Below are positions 1 to 12,168 of a DNA stretch of 64,000 bases, one piece after another; the first letter of the stretch is position 1; each line of letters opens with the position of its first letter. Source of the DNA: Pleurotus ostreatus/Saccharomyces cerevisiae fusant. Its lineage: Eukaryota > Opisthokonta. The translations under genes were made by a program, and so were the position numbers. The notes below the pieces were generated by a model. The model ran no database searches and was not told where the DNA came from. It saw only the letters and a list, made by a program, of their open reading frames with translations. Location of the stretch: positions 1 to 64,000 of the forward strand of contig JAMQCK010000042.1 in assembly GCA_024196135.1 (NCBI GenBank), in the 5' to 3' direction.

Positions 1-840
1 GTACCCCGGCATGGCGCCGCGTCGGTCTAGAGGATCTTCCAACCTTCTACCGACCCACCGACGAACGGCTGCCGCATCCACGCAAAATACCGACCGCGGC
101 GAGCGCAACAAGTGGTCGCATCGACCCTGTGGTTTCATTGTATCCTTCGCGCGTCTCCTGCGGCTCGTATGGACGCCTGACATGTTTCCAACGTTGAGCG
201 AAGGTCCCGGGTGCACCGACTCTGCGCCTCAGGTGGATCGGCCCTGTGCCCCGAGTTCAGCAACGCTGCGCCTCGGTTGAACGGGGAGGGTGTATGCCTC
301 AGGTAGACCGATTGTATACCCCGAGCGCGCCATCTCTACGCACTTCAGCGTGCGTAGCAGCCCCGCGTACCGTCTTCTCAATGTCGCAGGGATCACTTGC
401 CGATCGCCTGAGGCGAGCCCGCGGCGCGTAGTAGTAGTACGCGGGCACTGGGAATCGAGTACTGCGTCGGGTACGAGGTGTATGCATAGGGTTCGTACGA
501 ATGGCAGTCTGACCTCATTAAACGGATGCCATCTTCCTGCCTCGGCGACGAGAGGTGGATCGAACTGAGGGCTCGGGCGAAGAAGTCAGAAAGAGAAAAT
601 GGGATATCATGCGTAGGTACAAGTACATTTTACATTAGTGGTTCAGGAGGGTAATCAAGAAGTCGTCGCGGATACAGAGATGGTGATACATGGGATCGTA
701 GCTGAGGCGCAAAGAAATCAAACAAGAGCAGGTCGCCCGCAGCGCCAGCGCTATCAGTGAGGTGGCTCGTTAGCTGAAGATCAACAAGACCCCCTGAAGG
801 CACTGACCTCGTGAAGGCATACACCGGTCGTCGAGACCAA
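1..840. other. gene-free left edge
   Basis: No reading frame here has a recognisable domain or a believable exon structure. It lies downstream of the Argonaute stop codon and probably holds its 3' UTR plus intergenic DNA. The only structure seen is a pair of degenerate 33-base direct repeats, listed separately. A gene reaching in from the left cannot be excluded. Confidence 0.5.
223..325. repeat. degenerate 33-base direct repeats
   Basis: Two 33-base units at 223-255 and 293-325 both contain GCCTCAGGT near the start and end in CCCCGAG. They match at 23 of 33 positions by my count. A shorter related piece (GCGCCTCGG) lies between them near 268. They may be the eroded remains of a tandem repeat. 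No function is inferred. Confidence 0.4.
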
Positions 841-3800
841 TCACAGGAAGTACATCATCCTCTTGAGCCGGTCGTGCGTCTCATGGAAGTTCTGGCGCCA
901 CTCGTCCATGTTGATGGTCGGCCCGCCCGAGTCCGAGTTGTCGAACTGGGTGCCGGCGAAGTGGAAGGCGCCGCGGGCGCAGGCGAGCTGGAGAAGGGCG
1001 TCAGCAGGGGTACTCAAATAGGAAGGAGTGATTAGGAAGAAGGAAGTACTGAGGAGGGGGAAGTACGGAGGCAGAGGAAGTATAAGGGAGGACTCACGTC
1101 GGCGTCTTAATTCGGCGAAGAAAGCTACGTCAGCAGGCGATACACCGACGACGGACAAGCAGCTTACAGTAGACGGGAGCGGGGATCGACACAGCGCGCG
1201 TCGCCTGCAAGGAGGTCAGAATATGGTTGTATTTGTATGACTCTGAATCGTACCTTTGCGTACGTGTGGCACAAATGGAACGACAACAGCTTGATCCTGG
1301 TGGCGAATCACGAAGCGCTCAGGAGCGGGAGAGTACGCGAAACTCACGCGTCAATGTTCCTGAACTTCCAGATCTCGTCGTGCAGGATCACGTAGTGTGA
1401 GCTGCGAGACGCTGCGCGGAACGTGTGAGCATCGACGCAGTGGATCAGACAGAACCACGCACTCCCTTGAATCGCCGAGTGCGACTGCAAGAAGAAATCC
1501 GGCGCGAAGGGGCTGTCAAGACCGCGATCCGTGACAAAGCCGCTGGGGAGGTTGCCAGTCCTGTTGTCGCCGTCTTGCGGGGTCTTGGGGAAGAAGACGA
1601 CGTGGTGGCTAGGGCAGGCGTGTTAATTGAGCATCATACATCAAGAAGGTGCGCAGGTCATACCGCTTGCCAACGACGATGTAGGTCACCTGGGGACCTT
1701 TAGGTTCCTTACTCCAGAACGCTTTCTCGTCTGCCTTTAGCTCGTCCACAGCCTTCTGAACTCCAGCTGGAGTCTTGTCAACCAACGACAGGATCCTTCG
1801 CCCTTCCATCACTCATTGCTCACCCTTGAAGTCCGCGACCTCCTGCGTCGCGACGTGCGCGAACTCGCCCTCGCTGATACCGTCGCGGTAGAAGACCACG
1901 CGCACGGGGAATACTGTGACCTTTCCGTTCGATTCGTCCTTTCTTGCGAATTCGGGGTTGTTCCTCCTCACGAACTCCATGATTGCATCGTAGGCGTACC
2001 GCTCCATGTTCTCGATGCGTTCCGTGCGAGCGTCCTGGATGTCGGTGATCGCGCCGTAGCGAACCGCATCTGCGTCGGTCGAGTACACGAGGCTAACCAT
2101 GGAAGGGCGCGCTTGGCCCGGCGCCGGGTGGCTGACGTCGGCACCTGCGTCGATTAGCTCGGTGCTCGCGAGAGAACTCATGAGACTGAGACCTACCGAC
2201 GATCATGTACGGCTCAGACCGCATGTAGGCCATCGTCTCAGACTGAACTTGAGCAGCCCTGCCTCCCAGGCGCGCATTGATCCTCGAAGAAGCCTGTCAG
2301 AGCCAAACAAACGAACCAAAACATCAGACTGACTTGATAGCCACGTTGTTATAGTACTGATCGTTCGCCTTCCGCACCTTGTCCTGACGGACGCACTGCG
2401 TGATTACGCCTTCACGGCGTGGACGAGCGTCAGGAAAATCTCTACAAAGCCAGAAACACGTACCCTTAACAATGTCGCCCCAGTGCTTCGTCTCCTGGCG
2501 AATGCCCTTCGCGCTCTGAGGCAGCAGAATCAGAACGAGGGCCGGCTTTTTGGGGTTCAAAAATTTCAAGGCTTCGTCCAGCAGAGCCTTGGCAGCCTGG
2601 CCGCTCCCGTTCAGAGGTCGACCTCCCGCTGGCATCGAAGCCGCTGAAGTATAATATAAGCAAGAATTATGCCGGGGCGCGGGCCCACATACGCATGCCT
2701 AGAAAGACTCGTCAGCAAAATGCTCACAACGTATGGAAAAGGTGCTCAGAACAGAAAACTTGGAGCAGGGACATACCGAGAGTGTTACAGGCCTTAACGA
2801 GGCTGCCGACGAAGTTGACGACTTGCTCGTTGCGGAGGTCGGGAATGAAGTTGACCACAACCCAGTTGTCCAAGGGGCGCGCATCGGCGAGTAGCTTCCT
2901 GACCAGGTTCCATTGACCACCCCTGGGCACCTGAACGCAACAGTGAGGCTCTGTGAGGCCGCCATGTCAGCTAAGCTCACCTCGGGAGGCGGAGGTGGCT
3001 TCGTCTTGTCAGACCAGCCGTACGTGAGCTCCGGGGGCATCAGCATCCTTCCCTTAACCATCTCCAGCTGCCTTCCAATCTCCATCCCCGCCGCCCTCAC
3101 ATTCGACGACTGCTCATAGTGCGCGATCTGCGCGGCGCACCGTCAGCACCACCCAACACCCTTCATACCACACAAGCACAAGCACACCACCTACCGGCGA
3201 CTGATCCCGGACACTGTCCCCGCCGAGCCCCCGTTCGATCATATTGCGCCGCACGTCGGGTCTGAGCGTCGCGAACCGCACGACCCTGCTGACCATGTCC
3301 TCGGTGAGCTTACGCTTGTAGAACTGGCTCGGCTTGATCCTGCAGATCTCGACGGGGACAATGATCTGCCTGGGCGCGTTGGGGCCCGTGAGGCGTACAC
3401 CAACGATCTTCGGATAGGCCATGGGATGGTTGTAGGCGTTTTGATAGTGGGCCTGAATCATTCCCGCGTGAGCAGGCGAGCGAGATGAGGTCAAATCAAA
3501 ACCCACCTGTATCGTCGTCTCCTGCCCCAGCTGGTCGTTGTAGAACCTATATTGACCGGCGTAGGGTTCGAGACCGCGGATGATCTTGGTGGTCGCGTTG
3601 TTGTACTTGACCTGGATTTTCAGTTTCTTGACCGCGCGCTCGAGCTTGATGAAGTTGGGGTTGTTGCGTTGCAGCTCGAGGGCGCGGACGACTTTGGTAT
3701 CAAGGATGGAGAGCATGAAGTCCATTAAGGGCCGTTCCTCCAAGCTGCCCATGGAGTTCGTAAGGGTCTTCACAAAGGTACTCTGTGAACTTACAACGGC

Positions 3801-4844
3801 GCAATGGTGGTGTCGATGTTGATCAGCAGCCGACCGATGGTGGGCCGGACTGACCTGTCGCACAGTGAGTTGTGCAAGATATGGACATGAACGGTGAGCA
3901 AGCCTGAGACGCACTGGAAATATCCTCTCCGAAGTTCGATGCCATTACCGATAGCCTCTTTGCCCGTTTCCGTGAAATATGCCTTGTTGTTGACGGCGGG
4001 TTTCATGAGGCTATCAAGCACAGTAAAACGACGATGAATAAGTGCCCTGATAAACGTCGCGGACTCACTTATTCGAATGCTGGCGGATGATGAGCTGCAG
4101 CAAGTTAATAGCCTGCAGCGCGTCACGACTGGGGGCGCCAACCTCGGCCGTGCGCTGTATGATCTGGTTGACAGCGCTGCACAGTGCATTGAGTTAGAAT
4201 ACAACGCAGAGTACGAGAAATACACGTACGCCGGGGTGACACCCTCGTTCTCCGTCTTCTTGATGACCACTTTGGCCAGTGAGTTCGGACCGGGGTTCGG
4301 GCTGTCGCTCATGTGGAAGTCGAACTTCGCGCATAGTCTGATCAGCGCTACTCCCACTATAGATGACAGCAAGTACTCACAGTTTCGCTCGGCCCACCGC
4401 TCGGCAAGGCCAGCACGCCTGGGACGAACAACAGCTTCATGCCGTCGAAGATGGCGTCCCCGCGAAAGATCTCTGGCGCGATCTTTGTCTGTAGCCTGTC
4501 CATGACCCGGATGCGCTTCTCGCTGAACCGCTCTTCCTTCAATTCGTTGTCCTTGATGTAGTAGATCTCTGGAGAAACGCATGAGCTGCATCGGGGCACA
4601 CATTGACCGCGCTACTTACGAACTAGTGAAGGAAATGGAAATTAGCGAGTGGGAAGCGTCGTGTTCCTACTGCAAGTAGCTCACCATCGTACAGACTGTG
4701 CGTCTTCGTGGGCAGCCTATGCAGTCGTTATTCGAGGAACTGCTGATGACCGAGATGAACTTACTTCTTCACGGCGACATGGTTGGTGACGACCGTGATG
4801 GCCCTGTGCTGCCGACCTTGTCCTTGAGCTTGAGGCCTCGACAT
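841..4844 (-). CDS. Argonaute protein (RNA-silencing effector)
   Basis: Argonaute binds small RNAs and silences or slices complementary transcripts. Many short exons read in the family order: an N domain (about 4240-4844), linker L1 with SVRPTIGRLLINIDTTIAP (about 3850), a PAZ segment with YPKIVGVRLTGPNAPRQIIV (about 3360-3450), linker L2, a MID part (about 2470-3100) and PIWI (841-2330). In PIWI I see ADVSHPAPG and VVFYRDGISEGEF, which carry the two catalytic Asp residues, and HSAIQGTSRSSHYVILHDE, which carries the His. The slicer residues therefore look intact. The start is the ATG reading MSRPQAQGQGRQHRA, and the protein ends MMYFL. Whether it acts in quelling, meiotic silencing or transposon control is not visible. 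Related promoter repeats lie just upstream. Confidence 0.95.
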
Positions 4845-5010
4845 CGTGGACTGAGTTCTCGACGATAAGTAACGGCGGGGTCAGCAATATGTGAGACGGG
4901 GCGCGCCGGTGAGGAGGGCGAGAGGGGAAAGGGATGAGAGTGATAAGGAAGACGGTCAACTTCGCGCGCGGGGTCTTTATCCTCCAGCACAGACTCCCAC
5001 GAACTGTCCA

Positions 5011-5026
5011 ACAAGTTGAACTTTGT
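5011..5026. promoter_or_regulatory. ACAAGTTGAACTTTGT quasi-palindrome
   Basis: The sequence ACAAGTTGAACTTTGT lies about 167 bases upstream of the Argonaute ATG. It is a near-perfect inverted repeat around a central G and is one of a family of similar sites in this window. A role in transcription is inferred from position and recurrence only. Confidence 0.45.
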
Positions 5027-5179
5027 CCCCAGATGCAGGCGTTGTGCCCCCAGATGACGGCGGGATAGGAAGTTGGCCGAGCGCCGTGATCGATAGACGC
5101 GCCTATCCAACGCCGCTGACTTGGAACCCTCGCTTCCGAGGTCACGGGACCGGTTCAAGTCAACACGTGTAGCGGGCTC

Positions 5180-5200
5180 CCACGAAATCGAACTTCGTGG
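5180..5200. repeat. inverted repeat CCACGAA/TTCGTGG
   Basis: Seven-base arms CCACGAA (5180-5186) and TTCGTGG (5194-5200) flank ATCGAAC. The site is about 340 bases upstream of the Argonaute ATG and contains TCGAACTT, which resembles the core of the recurrent promoter quasi-palindrome. It could be a factor-binding site or chance. Confidence 0.35.
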
Positions 5201-5205
5201 TCGAG

Positions 5206-5244
5206 CCTTTTGGTCATCCTGGACGAACCTTTTGGTCACCCTGG
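5206..5244. repeat. 17-base tandem-spaced direct repeat upstream of Argonaute
   Basis: CCTTTTGGTCATCCTGG (5206-5222) and CCTTTTGGTCACCCTGG (5228-5244) differ at one base and are offset by 22 bases, about two helical turns. They lie upstream of the Argonaute start. This spacing would suit paired factor binding, but that is inference. Confidence 0.45.
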
Positions 5245-5912
5245 GCCCTCCTGCCTGTGTTCCAGGGCGAACGGCCAAGTTCCCTTCCCACAGAAGTTCA
5301 ACAAACCCCGAATCTGCTGTAAGTTAGCTTTAGCCTAGCCAGTTCGTTGCAGTCTACCCTGGGATTCGAGGGCTACAACGACGCTCAACTTCATCATGCA
5401 TGTTCGGCCTGGATGCCAGATACTGAGTGCGAAGCTGAACCTCCACAACTTGAGCATTCATAAGGAACAGGGGACCACCCCAATCACCTGCACCGATACA
5501 CTATCGTCAACGGTTCTCACTCGAACGCTCGAGAATACGCGCCTGCATCCCAACGACGCCCAAAAGCGTACGATCACCGAGCTCAAATCACACCGAAGCA
5601 CAAGTGAACACTATATGATAGATCACCCCCAGTCAGAGGAAACATACACGGATAAAGAGCGGTCCATCGTTGCTAACGACTAGTAGATGGTGTATATGGG
5701 TGACACACAGACGCCGTTCCAGGGTACTATGACGCACGAAAGCAGTAGACAGACAGCCGAAAAAAGAATCGCATTGCGTGTCCAAAGTCGCTGAAGCGAG
5801 AGCGGGTGCACATGAGGGACGGTCAGGATCAGGACAGGAGGGAGGTCGTAGCAGCTCCACCGGGGAACGGCATCATCGGAGGCGTACGGCGCGGGGAAGG
5901 TGGGCGAGCAAC

Positions 5913-6957
5913 TTAGCAGCAGCCACCGCCCTGCTGCTGGTTGACGCTCTGTCCCGGCGTGATGGTCGACGACTTGCCGGCGCCCGGTGCTGCCGAGCTC
6001 GAGCCCATCCTGATATATGGCGTCAGTACGGTTCATATATAGAGGATTATCGCGCACCTGTCCTTGATCTGCTTCGCCATTGTCAAGAATGCCTGCTCGA
6101 CGTTGGTGGCGTTCTTCGCCGACGTCTCGAGGAAGGGGATGGCAAGTTGATCCGCGAATTCCTGGTCGAAGGATTAGAGAAGCACTCAACACGAGGCAAG
6201 TGATTTCCGTACCTTGGCAACAGTGTACTCGACGACCTTCTTGCTCGTCAAATCGGACTTGTTGCCAACAAGCAGCTTGTTGACGCCCTCCGACGCATAT
6301 CTGTCAATCTCCTGAAGCCATTGCTTGACGTTCGTGAAGGTGTCTATCACGCGCGTCAGATTGAAGCGGGGTCGAAGAGTGAGATCGGTGCACACCGTTG
6401 TCGGTCACGTCGTACACGACGATGATACCGTGTGCGCCACGGTAGTACGACGAGGTAATCGTGCGGAAACGTTCCTGGCCTGCAAGACTTGATTAGCGAA
6501 GGTTCGAGGAGGGCAAGATGGTTACGCACCTGCTGTGTCCCACTAATAATGCAAGAGCAATCCGTCAGTAAACGTCCTTTCTTCCTTGGGCGGGGTATCC
6601 GATGGTCGCTCTCATCCGCATCCGCAAGCCTCCAGCACGATAGCATTGTGGCGCGGCCAGAGCGCCGGCTCTGCTTGATAGCCACTGATGACGGTACACC
6701 ACTCACAATCTGGAGCTTCACGGTCTTGCCCTCCAGCTCTATGGTCCTAATCTTGAAGTCGACGCCAATCGTGCTGATGTAGCTCTCCGTGTACGTGTCG
6801 TCCGCGAACCGGAGCAGCAGACAGGACTGGAGGGAGCAATGTCTTGCGTCAGCCCAGCCCAGCGCCCGCGGCGTCACCAATAAGGCCCGCGCACCTTGCC
6901 TACGCCCGAGTCGCCGATGAGGAGCAGCTTGAAGAGGTAGTCGTACTCGGTGTGCAT
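5913..6957 (-). CDS. YPT1: Rab GTPase Ypt1/Rab1
   Basis: Ypt1/Rab1 is the small GTPase that tethers ER-derived vesicles at the Golgi and also acts in autophagy. The start reads [21 protein letters not shown], giving the P-loop directly. Further exons give the Rab1-type effector region [20 protein letters not shown], then [19 protein letters not shown] (split by an intron after WDTA), VYDVTDN, and [21 protein letters not shown] with the guanine-specificity NKSD motif. The protein ends GGGCC, a double-Cys geranylgeranylation signal. Length is about 205 residues, normal for the family. The motif spacing and C terminus make the assignment secure. The gene points toward Argonaute, with about 1.07 kb between them. 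Confidence 0.97.
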
Positions 6958-7229
6958 GGTGGGCGGAGTAAAGCAGCAGGCGGAGCGGCGGGGAGACGGT
7001 GCAACGAGTTGGAAGCCGAAAAGGCGCTGCTGCTGGTCGCGCGGCGGCGAGGGCACCCTGCGATCCTAACACGCGCAAATACCGCCCGGGCCTCCTCCCG
7101 GCGAGTGTTCCTGCGCAGTTTCATGGCGACAGGCGCTCGGACAAGAACTTCAGACGCGCGGCGGTATACATTACATTCTACAAGAAACACAGGTGGTACA
7201 ACTACAGAACAAGGGCAGACGAATAAGGG

Positions 7230-7818
7230 CTACTGGGGCTTGGGAGCATATCCCTGCTGATAGCCAACGCCGTACTGAGGCCCAGGCGGCGGGCCCCACT
7301 GGCCTTGCCATTGCTGTTGCGGCGGTCCCTGCCACTGCATCTGAGGCGGATACGCCCCCGCTATCTGCGGCTCCCATCCGCTATGAGAACGTCAGCGCTC
7401 GGAGGGGCCGTCCTTACGTCCGCTCACTCACCCATTCTGCCTGTTTAGCGTCCACTGGCAGATGTTGCACATCCAGACATGCTTCGTCGATGTAGGGAAG
7501 AGCGGAACCCAGCAGACATCGAACCAGTTGCGCTGCTTCGCGCTGATAACAGCGGCTTTCGGGGGACGTTAGCTTCCATTCGCTGCGACTTCAGGTTATT
7601 CGTAGCCTACCGTTATGACAGCGCGGGCATATTCGGGGCTGCTGGTCGCCCTCTGGGCTGGTGGTGGCCTTGCAGCCGACTGCCAGAAGGTGCTTAGTGA
7701 GGCTACTTCCCCTTTTGTGCCATCACTCACAAAGTATAGGGATACAGACTGGGAAGCGCGGTCAGCATGCGGAAGGGGCTCTTCTTGAAGTCTACGTACA
7801 GAAGAAGTCAAAGTCCAT
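7230..7818 (-). CDS. small zinc-ribbon protein, paralogue 1
   Basis: Five short exons give a 126-residue protein starting MDFDFFFCIPILFG. It has a short hydrophobic N terminus, then the zinc-ribbon half PRICPRCHN (Cys30, Cys33), a conserved NWFDVCWVPLFP segment, the second half VWMCNICQW (Cys65, Cys68), and a Gln/Pro/Gly-rich tail ending GYAPKPQ. This is the fungal 'zinc-ribbon family' layout (zinc_ribbon_15 type, recalled and not searched). Function is unknown. The gene at 17707-18266 has the same order, the same Cys pairs and introns at matching positions and phases, so the two are paralogues. The tails differ: this one is PQQQWQGQWGPPPG-like. Exon joins were chosen by phase and by matching the paralogue. 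Confidence 0.85.
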
Positions 7819-8315
7819 GGTAGTACAGGTTCAAGAACGCGTGGGGAGGCTTCCGAGTCGTACTGCAACGTCGAGGCCAGCGATACGGCCAAGCAAAGCA
7901 CAGCCCGACGATGATGTCATCCAGAATGTTCGACCAAGCCGCGGGCCGAAAGCTTCAGCATCTGTGCTTAGACTCAGATGTTCTGGTGATCTCCTTGCAA
8001 GCAGTGATTTCCGCCAGCGTCGTTCCAGTCCAATCAACAGAGTCTTAGCTAGGACGCGTAGAACAGGACGAACGGTTGCGACGTTGAACCTACTGACGCA
8101 CGTGGCAGTCGACTGACCGTGGGATAATTTCGACGTTCAGCCTTCATCCCGCCTTTACAACCCCTTGATGCTCTGGAGAGCACTCATGCATCGTGTAGCA
8201 TCTCATCGCCCCGACAATCAACGCCCAATGTCAAGAAAGCATCGCTTGTCCTCAATAGATATCCAATTCATACACACTTCAGTCATCAGTACGGGTCCAA
8301 TATCCACGCCTCTGC
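7819..8315. other. intergenic: zinc-ribbon 1 promoter and M13 3' end
   Basis: No supported gene. The left part should be the promoter of zinc-ribbon gene 1, with a GTTGAAC core at 8083-8089, about 265 bases from its ATG. The right part should be the 3' UTR of the M13 peptidase. Confidence 0.45.
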
Positions 8316-11300
8316 CTACGACCAGAATATGCATCTCTTCTCCATCGGTGGGTTCAGCTAGAGGACAACGTCAGCAGCATGCTAGGAGGAGAGTCGACGG
8401 AGCACTCTACTTACCGTCGCATTCTTCGGGCACTTGAACGCCTCCGCGAATTCAGGGATGTTGAACACCGTGCCCTGCACACGCCAGACATTCGGGCTGT
8501 GTGGGTCTGTCCTGATTCGTTGCACGGCGGCAGCGGGCGTGATAGACCTCGCCCAGCTCCTGGCGAAGGCGATGAAGAATAGTTGTTCGCTAAATATCTG
8601 TTAGCCAGGGTTAGAACAAACCGACCACGGAGCACCTACCGAGTGAAGTCAAGCCCAGGCAGCAAGAACTCGTTGCCGGACTGGAAAGAATCCGCGTACT
8701 GCGCCTTCCAAGCACGGAAGGCTTGGATGAGACCAGTGTCGCCGATGTTCTCGCCAGAGGTCCTGCAGGCGGTCAGCACATGCGCGCGTGCGTTGGGAAT
8801 GTCGCCTACAAGTTTCCCTGGAAAGTCATGTTAGCTACTTGCACCCTCATGAGAGTCCGCAATTACTCACATTTACATGAACCTCGCCACCCTTGCCATC
8901 ATCGATCGTGTACTCTGCCGTGTCATCAGCAAACCCATCATTGACACTGAGTCATCTTGACTTACGAGAATACTGCTCAACGATGCATTCCTGCTTTCTG
9001 TCGAACCCTTCGCTGGTCTCATTGGTCCACCACTGCTCGAGCTTGCCCTCCTGGTTGTACAGGCGGCCTGAAGAGTCGAATGCATGCTAACAGAAGGCAT
9101 ATAAGCATCATTGCGTCAATCCCGCGTGGAGACAACTGCTGCCTATCACGCACCGTAAGTTCATGAGCAGCGACGTGGCCAAACGCGCCGTAAGCGAGGT
9201 ACGCGGGCCTGATGAAAGAGATCAGTTCGTTATGTTCTGGACATGCATGTCGAAACGTACCAGTCCTGCGAGAAGAACGGAGGCTGCAGGATACCCGCGG
9301 GGAAGACAATCTGAATCATGTTAGTCAGTAGCTCGACATGGCCGACATATCATATGCACCTCATTCGCCGGAGGGTTGAAGTAGGCGTTAACCTATATCA
9401 TGGTTCAGCGCACCGCACATGCGACATCGGGAGCGAGACACCCACCATAGAGGGATACATCTCCCAAGCGTCCAGGTCGCGCTGCTTGCCTAGCTGCAGC
9501 CACTGATGAATCTCGTCGTTGGCCCTTGCACTCAGTACGTTGCCAAAGAAGTCATCTTCGTCAATCTTGACGGCGCGGTACCAAGCAGCGATGGACGCAG
9601 GGTCTTCGGTATTGGGCGAGAGAGGATAGCCGACCTTGATGCGAATGGCAGAGGCCTGAAGCGAACCATTCAGCACCACAACTAAGTAGGCAAGTGAAAG
9701 CGCACCTTCTCCGCAGCGGCGATAGCAGAGGGTGCATCCATCCAGTCGATCTTGCCTAAGGACTCCTTGAAGGCCTCGACGATGTCTATGCACGACGCGT
9801 GAGCAATCTTCTCCAGCGCGCATCATCGAAATGCACGCACCCGTGATAACCTTCGTCCCCTTCTCCCTCGAGTCGCCGCCGAATACTTCATTCGCAAAGT
9901 ACCGCCCAGCCGCAAACCCAAGCGTCTCCTCGACCTGATGCACACAATACTCCTTCCGATCACCTACCGCGCCCTTCTTCAAGCCCGATAACGTCTCCTG
10001 CAAAGCACGCTGCGCCTTCCACGCCTTGGTCCCGCGACCGAGGTAAGGTGACAGCTCGTGCGCCGCGCGGACTACCAGGTATGCCTCGATGACCTCGGAC
10101 GGGGTCGATTCGAGCAACTTGGACAACGCCTCGATGTATGCGGGATAGGTGATGATGACCTGGTCGGGGAAGTTGCGGGGCGCGAAGCTGGCGAAGTACT
10201 CGAGGAAGTTGATTTGGGGGAGGCCTTCGGTAAGGTTGGAGATGGGTGCTGGGTTGTAGGTGCCGATAGGGTCACCGTACACTGTATCATTCGTTAGACA
10301 TTCGTTCCATCATTCGCGAGTGAAGGTCACTGACAAAGATCCAGATCCAAACTGATCTTCGCCAGCTTGCGCTCGAACTTCACGACCTTCTTCGCGAGCT
10401 TACGAGCGACCTTCGAGTTCTTCGGCTTCTCCTTGTCGTCGTCACCCCTGCCATCGTCATCATCGCCCCAAGGTGGCCAGGGCCAAGGCGGCCAGACGTT
10501 GTCCTCCGTATCTTCGTTGATGACAAGGCCGGGTGTAGGCTCAGGCATAGCTGCGACCTTGGAAGGCTCGTGATCTTCACGCTCCTTGTCCTCGGCGTCG
10601 AGTAGAGTGCGAAGCAGCTGCTCGACGGTGCTGCGGTAAGCGTCCGTGATCGACTCCTCTTCGTAGTATTCCTGCGTGGGATGAGCGGGACTGCAGTGAT
10701 TTAAGGCAGATCAAACGAACCTTGGAAGGCAAGCCGAGACCAGACTGGCTGAACCAGAGCACCATATGGTTCGGGTCGACACCGACATCACCATCGATGC
10801 CAAAGTCAAATAGCGCGCTGACGCCTGCAAACAATGTCAATAAATGCGCTCACTCGTCACCACCTCACGTACCCCTCGAATGCAACAGCGCCAGTGCGGC
10901 CGTCAAGCCCAACTTCTCATTCGGCACACGCGAGTCCGTCGACCCTTTATTGTACACATACTTCAGCTTCGCGACGAACTCCGACAGCGGCTTCAAGCCG
11001 ACTTCATCGAGATGGTCCTCGTCCATGCACGAGTTGTATAATCCGCGAATCTTCTTCAGGATCTGCTCGTCGTAGGAAGGGAACTGTGAGTTCAAGGTGG
11101 TGGAGTTTGACTCGAGGATCTTCTGGATGACGTGCTGGTTCTTCTGAGAGAGCTCCTCGAATGTGCCGAAGGAAGCCTTGTCGGCCGGGAGGGGATGCGC
11201 GTCGAGCCAGCCATTGTCTAAGGGCGAAGTCAACTCATGATACTAGGGTCCATTTAATGCGCACGTACTCGCGAACTCGTAAAAGTTCTCGCAAGGGTCC

Positions 11301-11886
11301 TGAGACCGGTCCAGCGATGAGAGGATGGATGCAGAGAGCATGATGCATTCGGGCGTGAGGCAACGAGACTGTAGGCTCGTGAGCCCGCTTCTCACGGAGC
11401 ATACACGCATATACGCACCTCTTCCGGGGGGTTCGTCGGGCCAGGAGGGGAAGCAGTCGTCGTGGTAATAACGGTGGAAGGCTCAGGGATGGAGGTCGCA
11501 GTCACAGTCGATGTTGGGACAGCGGGACCATCATGACGGTCGCGCTCCTTGTTCAGCTTCGTCTGTGTCCCCGCAAACAGTCCAATGAAGACCTGGATAC
11601 ACTCATAAGCGCCCGTACAAGCGAGCACATCACGGTTCACGCACCGAGCTCAGGAGCAGGAAGATGAGGCAGAGCACGAGCAGGACCTTGCTGAGGGCAG
11701 TCAATGGCTCGGACGCTATAGCGCCTACGCGCTCGAAGAACGAAGGCGGTTCGTCGTCCGTCTGCGGCCTGCTGTAGTCATCCTCGGCTTCAGGGTCTCG
11801 CAGCAGCGGCGTGCGCTCTGTATATCGGCGTCAGCGACAGCACGTACAACCTCCGTCGCTGGCTACCTACCTTGCTCGTCCGCCAT
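8316..11886 (-). CDS. M13 family zinc metallopeptidase (neprilysin/ECE-like), type II membrane
   Basis: M13 peptidases are membrane ectoenzymes or secreted enzymes that cut small peptides. The start MADEQ is followed by an acidic cytoplasmic tail and one transmembrane helix, VLLVLCLIFLLLSSV, at about residue 50-65. A Thr/Pro-rich stalk (STVTATSIPEPSTVITTTTA) follows. The large lumenal domain contains the M13 N-terminal half, then GHVAAHELT joined across an intron to HAFDSSGRLYNQEGK, which rebuilds the HExxH zinc site. GENIGDTG carries the third zinc ligand. The protein ends CIFWS, which fits the family's C-terminal CxxW signature. Many introns of about 50 bases interrupt it. The extracellular orientation is inferred from family knowledge. 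Substrate is unknown. An AAGTCGAACT-like site lies about 180 bases upstream. Confidence 0.93.
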
Positions 11887-12168
11887 GGTGGCGGTTGAAT
11901 GTGAAGTACTGCGCTTCGCTCCGGGCGGATTCCTCGAGGCCGACCTATGGACGAGATGAACGCCGTTATCGAAGCGTGACGTCGACGGAGGCGCGCAAGG
12001 CGAACGCGTCAAAGCGCGGCCCTGATGCGACGCATGGGGTAAGAACCATCCGCGGAAACAATTGCAAAGTCGAACTCTTATGGCCGGCACTCGCAGACTC
12101 AGTGTGATGCTCAGAAAACGTGTGAAGCGCAAAGTGCACTTTCACATATAGATAGAGTACCAGGTAAT

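Larger units (their letters stand above)
4845..5912. other. Argonaute promoter and Ypt1 3' region
   Basis: No supported gene. The part near 5000-5305 holds the Argonaute upstream region, with a quasi-palindrome, an inverted repeat and a 17-base direct repeat (listed separately). The part near 5500-5912 should hold the Ypt1 3' UTR, since Ypt1 is on the minus strand. Short open frames here show no family motif. Confidence 0.5.
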
